Shown one piece after another: positions 57,593-64,000 of a stretch of DNA of 64,000 nt; the first letter of the stretch is position 1; the number at the start of each line of letters is the position of its first letter. The stretch comes from Pseudomonas sp. TMP9. Lineage in GTDB: Bacteria > Pseudomonadota > Gammaproteobacteria > Pseudomonadales > Pseudomonadaceae. A model generated the notes under the pieces. It worked only from the letters and a program-made list of their open reading frames with translations, was not told where the DNA came from and did no database searches. The stretch spans positions 3,685,563 to 3,749,562 of the forward strand of contig NZ_CP149803.1 in the NCBI RefSeq assembly GCF_037943105.1, written 5' to 3'. A program made the position numbers and the translations under genes.

Positions 57593-59484
57593 CAGGCGCT
57601 GTGCTCCAACTGCAGACCGGCAGTGCGTTTTTTCAGGTGAATCAGCAACAAAGAAATCGCAGCAGGCGTGACCCCAGGAACTCGAGAAGCCTGACCCAAG
57701 GTTTCCGGTCGGGTATTGCCGAGCTTGTGCTGGATTTCCTTGGACAAGCCAGAAATCCCGAAGTAGTCGATATCAATCGGTAATTTGGTGTTTTCACTGG
57801 CGCGCAAACGGGCGATCTCATCCTGCTGGCGGTCGATATAGCCGGCGTATTTGGTTTTGATCTCGACTTGCTCGGCCACCTGCGTATCAGGCGCACCGCC
57901 ACCGATAATACCCACTAACCCGGCGTAATCGATCTCGGGGCGGGCGAGCAAATTAAGCAGATTGTATTCATGAGTCAGGGGCGTGCCGAAGTGGGCGGCA
58001 ATCGCATCACCCTGAGTTGTGCCGGGGCGTACCCACGTATTTTTCAGGCGCTGTTCTTCTTGCACGATGGCTTCGCGCTTGATTTCAAAAGCGGCCCAAC
58101 GCACGTCATCGACTAAACCCAGCTCACGCCCTTTCTCGGTCAAGCGCAGGTCGGCGTTGTCTTCGCGCAGGATCAAGCGGTATTCGGCCCGCGAAGTGAA
58201 CATGCGATACGGCTCTTGGGTGCCCAGGGTAATCAGGTCGTCCACCAGCACGCCGATATAGGCTTCATCGCGGCGCGGGCACCAGCCGTCTTTGCCTTGG
58301 GCGCGCAATGCGGCGTTACAACCCGCCAGTAAACCTTGGGCGCCAGCTTCTTCGTAGCCTGTGGTGCCGTTGATCTGCCCGGCGAAAAACAGCCCGGCTA
58401 TCACCTTGGTTTCTAGGCTGTACTTGAGGTCGCGGGGGTCGAAGTAGTCGTATTCGATGGCATAGCCAGGTCGAACGATGTGGGCGTTTTCCATCCCGCG
58501 AATGCTGCGTACCAGTTGTAACTGCACATCAAACGGCAACGAAGTGGAAATGCCATTGGGGTACAGTTCGTGGGTATTCAGGCCTTCTGGCTCGATAAAT
58601 ACCTGATGGCTGTCTTTGTCTGCAAAACGATGGATCTTATCTTCAATCGATGGGCAGTAACGCGGGCCGACACCTTCGATCACGCCTGAATACATCGGCG
58701 ATCGATCAAGGTTGGCAGCAATAATTTCATGGGTTCGCGCGTTAGTGTGGGTGATCCAACAACTGATTTGACGAGGTTGTTGCTCGGCGCGGCCGAGGAA
58801 AGACATCAGCGGCGTTGGCGTATCGCCCGGCTGCTCGGTCATTAGCGAAAAATCCACAGACCGGCCGTCAATGCGTGGCGGCGTGCCGGTTTTCAGACGA
58901 CCGACGCGCAGTGGTAACTCTCGTAATCGGTGTGCAAGTGCGATTGAAGGTGGATCACCCGCACGGCCCCCTGAGTAGTTCTGCATGCCTATGTGGATAA
59001 GTCCGCCGAGGAAGGTGCCTGTGGTCAACACAACAGAATCTGCGAGGAAACGCAGACCCATTTGGGTGACTACGCCTTTGACCTCCTCGTTTTCGACGAT
59101 CAGATCATCAGCCGCTTGTTGAAATATCCACAGGTTGGCTTGGTTTTCCAACGTCTCGCGTATCGCGGCTTTGTACAGCACGCGATCAGCTTGGGCGCGA
59201 GTGGCGCGGACTGCTGGGCCTTTGCGGCTGTTCAGTACACGAAATTGGATACCGCCTCTGTCGGTGGCTGCAGCCATCACGCCGCCCAGCGCGTCGATTT
59301 CTTTTACCAAGTGGCTTTTGCCGATCCCGCCAATCGCTGGGTTGCAACTCATTTGCCCCAGCGTTTCCACGTTGTGCGTTAGCAGCAGGGTTTTTACCCC
59401 CATGCGTGCAGCTGCCAATGCAGCTTCGGTACCGGCATGACCGCCGCCGATGACAATCACCTGAAAACGGGAAGGGAAATCCAC
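57592..59484 (-). CDS. mnmG: tRNA uridine-34 carboxymethylaminomethyl modification enzyme MnmG
   Basis: 630 residues from a GTG start at 59484, the standard length. The FAD Rossmann [21 protein letters not shown] and the [13 protein letters not shown] motif with catalytic Cys region are intact. With MnmE it installs the (carboxymethyl)aminomethyl group at wobble U34. The GTG has GAGG six bases upstream; a longer frame to 59589 and the preceding GTG are disfavoured. Its stop overlaps the rsmG start. The upstream region is the candidate second origin. Confidence 0.96.
   Translation of the reverse strand: MDFPSRFQVIVIGGGHAGTEAALAAARMGVKTLLLTHNVETLGQMSCNPAIGGIGKSHLVKEIDALGGVMAAATDRGGIQFRVLNSRKGPAVRATRAQADRVLYKAAIRETLENQANLWIFQQAADDLIVENEEVKGVVTQMGLRFLADSVVLTTGTFLGGLIHIGMQNYSGGRAGDPPSIALAHRLRELPLRVGRLKTGTPPRIDGRSVDFSLMTEQPGDTPTPLMSFLGRAEQQPRQISCWITHTNARTHEIIAANLDRSPMYSGVIEGVGPRYCPSIEDKIHRFADKDSHQVFIEPEGLNTHELYPNGISTSLPFDVQLQLVRSIRGMENAHIVRPGYAIEYDYFDPRDLKYSLETKVIAGLFFAGQINGTTGYEEAGAQGLLAGCNAALRAQGKDGWCPRRDEAYIGVLVDDLITLGTQEPYRMFTSRAEYRLILREDNADLRLTEKGRELGLVDDVRWAAFEIKREAIVQEEQRLKNTWVRPGTTQGDAIAAHFGTPLTHEYNLLNLLARPEIDYAGLVGIIGGGAPDTQVAEQVEIKTKYAGYIDRQQDEIARLRASENTKLPIDIDYFGISGLSKEIQHKLGNTRPETLGQASRVPGVTPAAISLLLIHLKKRTAGLQLEHSA
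58992..59000 (-). other. perfect DnaA box within mnmG
   Basis: TGTGGATAA on the plus strand; it lies in coding sequence for MnmG. Confidence 0.6.
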
Positions 59485-60125
59485 CACGCACCTCGTGCCT
59501 GTTGAGAAATGGGGGGCTTTTTGGGTTGAAAAGCGGGAAAGGCGGCAAGTATAGGGAGTTAGCTGGTGTGAAAGAAGCCTTTTGCACAAAAAATAGCCAG
59601 CCTGCTTTTAAGCCTTTTATGTATTTTGGTTAACAAAGATTAAAAGAGAGAATCTTTAAAGATCTTTATTTTTATGATTACTACTGTGTCAGCACCTTTC
59701 TGTGGATAGATTGCTACAAGCCACTATATTCGGAGCCTGTAGCGTTTTAAAACTCTGTGCTAATCCTGCCATCTGCCTGTTCAGTTGCCGTACGCAAGCT
59801 GTGGATTAAACTGATAGTTATCCACAAGGGTGGTTATCCTCCGTTTTATCACCGGGTTATGGGCAGGGTTTAGGCTGGGTTTTCCACAGAGCTTAGGTGG
59901 ATATATATGTAGGTGGACGAGCTGCTTTTCGCCCAGGCAGATACCTGCCTGAACGACATAAGTTAGATATCAAAACGTAGGATTGGTCAGGCGCGGGGAG
60001 AAAATGTTGAAGACAGGGGAAGTTTCAATGCGCCGCGACACTCATCGCACATTGATGGGTGTCGCAGCACGTGAGATTTGTACTGAATAGACGCTCAATG
60101 CTCTGACCGCTAACCCATACACCGG
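59485..60125. other. oriC-like intergenic region between mnmG and mnmE
   Basis: 641 bp without a gene. The part nearest mnmG (about 59580-59690) is strikingly AT-rich and contains GATCTTTATTTTT, one mismatch from the E. coli 13-mer consensus. DnaA boxes follow: TGTGGATAG (59701), TGTGGATTA (59800), the perfect TTATCCACA (59818) and TTTTCCACA (59880). This layout of an AT-rich unwinding-like zone beside clustered boxes resembles E. coli oriC, which also adjoins mnmG (gidA). The main Pseudomonas oriC is known to lie by dnaA-rpmH, outside the window. Confidence 0.6.
59818..59826 (+). other. perfect DnaA box in the mnmG-mnmE intergenic region
   Basis: TTATCCACA within the non-coding, oriC-like gap, 18 bp from the inverted near-box TGTGGATTA at 59800. 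Confidence 0.7.
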
Positions 60126-61493
60126 TCATTTACCGATACAGAAGCTGGAGAAGATCCGACCTAACAGGTCATCGGAGCTGAATGCTCCGGTAATTTCGCC
60201 CAGTGCTTGCTGAGCCATGCGTAGGTCTTCAGCGAGCAATTCACCAGCCCCTGCTAGGGTCAGCTGTGCATGACCATGTTCGAGATGGGTGGAGGCTTGT
60301 TGCAGCGCCTCTAGGTGACGCCTACGAGCGCTAAAGCTGCTCTCTGAGGTCTGCTCATAGCCCATGCAGGCTTTTAGATGTTCGCGCAGTAGGTCCAGGC
60401 CCTCAGTGGATTTTGCTGACAGGCTGATGGTGACGTGGCGGTCATTGCACACTTCCAGCATCACCGACTCACCAGATAGGTCTGCCTTGTTGCGGATCAG
60501 GGTGACGTTAGCCGGGTCAGGACGCAGATCAAGAAACTCAGGCCACAGGGCAAAAGGATCGTCAGCTTCTGGCGCTGTTGCATCCACCACCAGCAATATG
60601 CGATCCGCCTCTGCAATGGCTTTTAGCGCACGTTGCACACCGATACGCTCAACCTGATCATCGGTATTACGCAAGCCAGCGGTATCGACCACGTGCAGTG
60701 GCATACCGTCTATGTGGATATGCTCGCGCAGTACATCACGCGTAGTGCCGGCGATCTCAGTGACGATGGCCGCTTCACGACCGGCCAACGCATTGAGCAA
60801 GCTGGACTTACCGGCGTTGGGTCGACCTGCTATCACCACGGTCATGCCATCGCGTAACAAAGCACCTTGCCCAGCTTCGCGTATAACGCCTGCCAAGTCG
60901 TCGCGAACGCCATTAAGCAGACTCAGAACATGGCCATCCGCGAGAAAGTCGATTTCTTCTTCCGGGAAGTCGATGGCCGCTTCGACATAGATCCGCAGGC
61001 TAATCAGACGTTCTGTCAGGCCATGCACGCGCCGTGAAAATTCTCCCTGCAGCGAGCGCAAGGCATTGCGCGCGGCCTGCTCAGAGCTGGCTTCGATCAG
61101 ATCGGCAATAGCCTCGGCTTGGGCCAGGTCGAGTTTGTCATTGAGGAACGCACGCTCGCTGAATTCACCCGGTCGGGCTAAACGGGCGCCCAGTTGTACA
61201 CAGCGGCGCAGCAGTAAATCGAGCACCACCGGCCCACCGTGGCCCTGCAATTCCAGCACATCTTCACCGGTAAAAGAATTAGGCCCCGGGAAGTACAGCG
61301 CCAGGCCTTCATCGATGACCTGTTCGGCATCCGCAAAGAACGGTCCGTAGTGGGCGTAACGCGGTTTTAACCGACGCTGGCAAATAGCTTGTGCTAGTTG
61401 ATTTGCCAGAGGCCCGGAAACACGCACGATCCCCACACCACCGCGCCCTTGGGCGGTGGCGACAGCGGCAATGGTTTCAGTCACGGTTGGCAT
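60126..61493 (-). CDS. mnmE: tRNA modification GTPase MnmE
   Basis: 455 residues. The N-terminal tetrahydrofolate-binding domain starts [22 protein letters not shown]; the G domain has [18 protein letters not shown] and IRNKADL; the protein ends with the essential Cys in FSSFCIGK. It partners MnmG in U34 modification. Starting at 61493 matches homologues; the frame to 61520 is extra. Confidence 0.97.
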   Translation of the reverse strand: MPTVTETIAAVATAQGRGGVGIVRVSGPLANQLAQAICQRRLKPRYAHYGPFFADAEQVIDEGLALYFPGPNSFTGEDVLELQGHGGPVVLDLLLRRCVQLGARLARPGEFSERAFLNDKLDLAQAEAIADLIEASSEQAARNALRSLQGEFSRRVHGLTERLISLRIYVEAAIDFPEEEIDFLADGHVLSLLNGVRDDLAGVIREAGQGALLRDGMTVVIAGRPNAGKSSLLNALAGREAAIVTEIAGTTRDVLREHIHIDGMPLHVVDTAGLRNTDDQVERIGVQRALKAIAEADRILLVVDATAPEADDPFALWPEFLDLRPDPANVTLIRNKADLSGESVMLEVCNDRHVTISLSAKSTEGLDLLREHLKACMGYEQTSESSFSARRRHLEALQQASTHLEHGHAQLTLAGAGELLAEDLRMAQQALGEITGAFSSDDLLGRIFSSFCIGK

Positions 61494-61517
61494 ACGGTTC
61501 TCCTGAATGCGGCATAG

Positions 61518-61543
61518 CAAAACGCCCCTGAAAAGGGGCGTTT
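61518..61543 (-). terminator. hairpin between yidC and mnmE
   Basis: On the minus strand, stem AAACGCCCCT / AGGGGCGTTT with a four-base loop and a short T run. The T tract is weak, so it may only attenuate read-through into mnmE. Confidence 0.55.
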
Positions 61544-61568
61544 GTTACAGCGTAGAAGCTATCACTGC

Positions 61569-63320
61569 CTAAGCGTCTGCGGCTCTGGCGGCGGCTTCAA
61601 TCTTGCGCGTAATGTACCACTGCTGAGCGATGGACAAGACGTTGTTGACCACCCAGTACAGCACCAGACCAGCCGGGAACCAGAGGAAGAAGAAGGTAAA
61701 GATGATTGGCATCATCTTCAGCACTTTAGCTTGCATCGGGTCTGGCGGTGTTGGGTTGAGCTGCTGCTGAATAAACATGGTGGCGCCCATGATGATCGGC
61801 AGGATGAAGTACGGATCTTTAATCGCCAGATCGGTTATCCACAGCAACCAAGGCGCTTGGCGCATTTCTACGCTTTCCAGCAAGGTCCAGTAAAGCGCGA
61901 GGAACACGGGCATCTGCACCAAAATCGGTAAGCAACCACCTAGGGGATTGATCTTCTCTTTTTTGTACAGCTCCATCATCGCCTGCGACATTTTCTGGCG
62001 ATCTTCGCCAAACTGCTCTTTCAGCGCTGCCAACTTAGGCGCTACGGCGCGCATGCGGGCCATAGATTTGTAGCTGGCGGCGGACAACGGGAAAAAGATC
62101 AGCTTGATGATCACCGTCAACATGATGATCGACCAGCCCCAGTTACCGAGCAGGCTATGGATATGTTCCAGCAGCCAGAAAATAGGCTGCGCAAGGAACC
62201 ACAAAATCCCGTAATCAACTGTCAACTCAAGACCTGGGGATAGGGTCTTCAGGTGGCCTTGTAGCTTCGGGCCGGCATACAAAATTGCACTGGTTTCACC
62301 CTGAGCGCCGGCAGCAACCTGAATGGCCGGGCCGGTAAAGCCGACAATGTAGTTGCCTTGACTGTCTTTTCGGGTCTGAACTTGGTTAGTGCTGTCTTTG
62401 CTTGGAATCCAGGCAGTGACGAAGTAATGCTGTAGCCAGGCAACCCAGCCTCCTTGAACAGTTTCTTTGAAGGCTTGTTTATCGATGTCTTTCATCGACA
62501 CTTTTTTATACGGCTCTTCGCTTGTCCACAGCGCACCACCGAGGTAGGTCGCCGTGCCAGTCGCCGTGGTGGAGGACGGATCGCCGCTGCCATCACGCTT
62601 GAGCTGGGCAAACATGTTGCCGGTCCAGGTTGCAGTGCTCTGGTTATCGATCAGGTAGCTGACCGTTAACTGGTAGGACGACGGATCCACGCAACCCGGT
62701 TTCTTCTGCTGCTGCTCTTTAGCTGAACACTCAGCATTGAGGCCACGTTTGAAGGTGAAGCGCTTGATGTAGTTGATGCCGTCTTCGCTGAGTGTGAGGT
62801 CAACTTGAAGTTGATCTTGGCCGTCAGCTAATTCATAGCGCTGTTGCGCACTGCTCCACAGGGCACGACCGCTTGATTTGTCCGGTGCATTGACGCCGAT
62901 CAAACCACTCTGTGCCAAATAGGTGCGTTCACCGCCATTGTCGAACAGCTGGAACGGCACGTCAGGACGATCCTGTCGGCGTGGGTACTGCGGCAAGCGC
63001 AGTTGCACGACGTCACCACCACGCGGGTCAATTGCCAATTCGAGTACATCAGTTTTGACCCGAATCAACTCATCACTGGCTGCTACCGGGGCGGCACTGA
63101 TGGCGCTCGGTTCAACAGCAGATGTGGCGCTCGGGATATCGTCGTTACTCGCTGGGGAAGCGGTCGTAGCAGTGGTATCCGGTAACCCAGGCACGGTACT
63201 GCTGGTCGCGGCAATTTCTGTCGGCAGGGCAGCTTGACCGTAATCCTGGTTCCACTGGAGAACCATCATATAGGACACGATTGCCAGGGCGACGATCAGG
63301 ATCGAGCGTTGAATATCCAT
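61569..63320 (-). CDS. yidC: membrane protein insertase YidC
   Basis: 583 residues. An N-terminal membrane helix (SILIVALAIVSYMMVLQW), a large periplasmic domain (~60-350) with a Thr/Ser/Ala-rich linker, then five helices with PLSAASYKSMARMRAVAPKL and MPIIFTFFFLWFPAGLVLYW, and a basic C-terminal tail. It inserts and folds inner-membrane proteins alone or with Sec; F0 subunit c, encoded nearby, is a known client in E. coli. It starts two bases after yidD. Confidence 0.97.
   Translation of the reverse strand: MDIQRSILIVALAIVSYMMVLQWNQDYGQAALPTEIAATSSTVPGLPDTTATTASPASNDDIPSATSAVEPSAISAAPVAASDELIRVKTDVLELAIDPRGGDVVQLRLPQYPRRQDRPDVPFQLFDNGGERTYLAQSGLIGVNAPDKSSGRALWSSAQQRYELADGQDQLQVDLTLSEDGINYIKRFTFKRGLNAECSAKEQQQKKPGCVDPSSYQLTVSYLIDNQSTATWTGNMFAQLKRDGSGDPSSTTATGTATYLGGALWTSEEPYKKVSMKDIDKQAFKETVQGGWVAWLQHYFVTAWIPSKDSTNQVQTRKDSQGNYIVGFTGPAIQVAAGAQGETSAILYAGPKLQGHLKTLSPGLELTVDYGILWFLAQPIFWLLEHIHSLLGNWGWSIIMLTVIIKLIFFPLSAASYKSMARMRAVAPKLAALKEQFGEDRQKMSQAMMELYKKEKINPLGGCLPILVQMPVFLALYWTLLESVEMRQAPWLLWITDLAIKDPYFILPIIMGATMFIQQQLNPTPPDPMQAKVLKMMPIIFTFFFLWFPAGLVLYWVVNNVLSIAQQWYITRKIEAAARAADA
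61835..61843 (+). other. perfect DnaA box within yidC
   Basis: TTATCCACA in coding sequence; the outermost of the five perfect boxes. Confidence 0.55.
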
Positions 63321-63322
63321 GA

Positions 63323-63568
63323 TTATTCGGCCATCGAAGAGGAACGGGAGGTTTTCGCGGGGGGAACCGGGTCGTAGCCACCGTGATTCCAGGGGTGGCA
63401 GCGGCCCAGCCGACGCACAGTCAGCCAGCCACCGCGCAAGGCACCATGATGTTCAATGGCCTCAAGCGCGTAGCAAGAACAGCTTGGGTAAAAACGACAG
63501 TGGCTGGCCATCAAGGGGCTGATGGCGTAGCGGTAAAACCGGATTGGCAGCAAAACCAGTTTACGCAT
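63323..63568 (-). CDS. yidD: membrane protein insertion efficiency factor YidD
   Basis: 81 residues. The family motif [33 protein letters not shown], with clustered Cys and an amphipathic N terminus, and the [11 protein letters not shown]-terminal block are complete. It assists YidC. Its start overlaps the rnpA end by eight bases; a longer frame to 63700 lies in rnpA and is rejected. Confidence 0.95.
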   Translation of the reverse strand: MRKLVLLPIRFYRYAISPLMASHCRFYPSCSCYALEAIEHHGALRGGWLTVRRLGRCHPWNHGGYDPVPPAKTSRSSSMAE

Positions 63569-63965
63569 GGGGACTGTCGTTCGCCCTGGGTATTGCAGGA
63601 GCTTCCGGGCTTGGCTTACTGCGTTCAAGGCGTTTCCAGAGCTTGCCAAACTGGCGTGCCAGTTCGACGTTCTCCAGATCACCGAGGCCTTTGCGCGCAA
63701 CTACAACGATATCCCACCCGACCAAGTTGTCTTGGTTCAGGCGGAATGATTCGCGAATCTGGCGTTTTAAGCGATTACGTTCGACGGAGAGCTTGACGCT
63801 CTTCTTGCCGATCACCAAGCCCAGACGGGGGTGATCAAGCTGGTTGTCTCGCGCTAGCAGTAGGACATTTTTGCCCGGCGCTTTACCGCTAGGGGAGTCG
63901 AAGACTGCCTTGAATTGTCGGGGGGTTAGCAGACGCTTTTCCCGACTGAAGTCTTGACTCACCAC
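63561..63965 (-). CDS. rnpA: ribonuclease P protein component
   Basis: 134 residues. The N terminus [19 protein letters not shown] and the RNA-binding RNR box [16 protein letters not shown] are diagnostic. It binds the RNase P RNA for tRNA 5' maturation. Two consecutive GTG codons can start it; 63965 gives the usual MVS- start. It lies between rpmH and yidD. Confidence 0.96.
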   Translation of the reverse strand: MVSQDFSREKRLLTPRQFKAVFDSPSGKAPGKNVLLLARDNQLDHPRLGLVIGKKSVKLSVERNRLKRQIRESFRLNQDNLVGWDIVVVARKGLGDLENVELARQFGKLWKRLERSKPSPEAPAIPRANDSPHA

Positions 63966-63976
63966 AGGACCGGAAT

Positions 63977-64000
63977 TTAGACGGCGAGACGCTTACGGCC
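63977..64000 (-). CDS. rpmH: ribosomal protein L34, C-terminal fragment at the window edge
   Basis: The last seven codons and the TAA stop of a minus-strand gene are visible, reading GRKRLAV, which matches the RpmH C terminus (usually GRKRLxV). The rest of the gene lies beyond the window. This places the window edge beside the dnaA-oriC region. Confidence 0.85.
   Translation of the reverse strand, partial: GRKRLAV

Overview
The window is a 64 kb piece of a Pseudomonas-type gammaproteobacterial chromosome that ends next to the replication origin. The basis is gene order: the minus-strand run rpmH (tail only)-rnpA-yidD-yidC-mnmE-mnmG-rsmG-parA-parB-atpIBEFHAGDC-glmU-glmR-glmS is the left flank of the dnaA/oriC region in Pseudomonas. 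The zinc-starvation block (zigA, dksA2, folE2) and the LemA/DUF2207 and DUF294/exonuclease pairs also fit the genus. I cannot name the species. No rRNA, tRNA, CRISPR array, prophage or transposase was seen.

1-9.3 kb holds mostly redox and stress genes: a membrane-anchored disulfide oxidoreductase fusion, a secreted DUF3047 protein, an isoprenylcysteine-methyltransferase-like membrane protein, a SelD-type flavoprotein lacking SelD, a chemoreceptor with a C-terminal extension, a DJ-1/PfpI protein, a double-cupin ChrR-like protein and an Old Yellow Enzyme. 9.4-19.6 kb holds a GGDEF/EAL c-di-GMP protein (variant SGDEF motif), uvrD, a 160-bp tandem repeat, an orphan TRAP binding lipoprotein, a Tim44-domain protein, a glyoxalase-fold protein and small conserved proteins.

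18.9-23.6 kb looks like a regulated amine or amino-compound catabolic unit: an FCD-type GntR regulator, an SDR dehydrogenase, a class III aminotransferase and a glutamine-synthetase-like gamma-glutamyl ligase. Two identical TGTGATCACA palindromes sit 63 bp apart in the divergent promoter. 25.6-33 kb is a zinc-limitation region. One Zur-box-like palindrome lies between two divergent operons, dksA2-zigA-DUF1826 and folE2-znuC-znuB-znuA-like. A second COG0523 GTPase and a small cysteine-rich secreted protein lie nearby.

33-43.8 kb is mixed housekeeping and accessory: a frameshifted acetyltransferase, LemA/DUF2207, a CNMP-CBS-DUF294 protein with an exonuclease, a BCCT transporter, and DUF2314 and DUF1275 proteins. 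43.8-64 kb is the conserved origin-proximal block: UDP-GlcNAc synthesis (GlmS, GlmR, GlmU), ATP synthase, ParAB segregation, tRNA-U34 modification (MnmE, MnmG), 16S rRNA methylation, membrane insertion (YidC, YidD) and RNase P protein.

The strongest unexplained signals are: five perfect 9-bp DnaA boxes between 56.7 and 61.9 kb, with an AT-rich, E. coli-oriC-like intergenic region upstream of mnmG; the paired operator of the amine cluster; the single-base frameshift in the acetyltransferase; the tandem repeat after uvrD; and F0 subunits a and c that look unlike the usual Pseudomonas versions.
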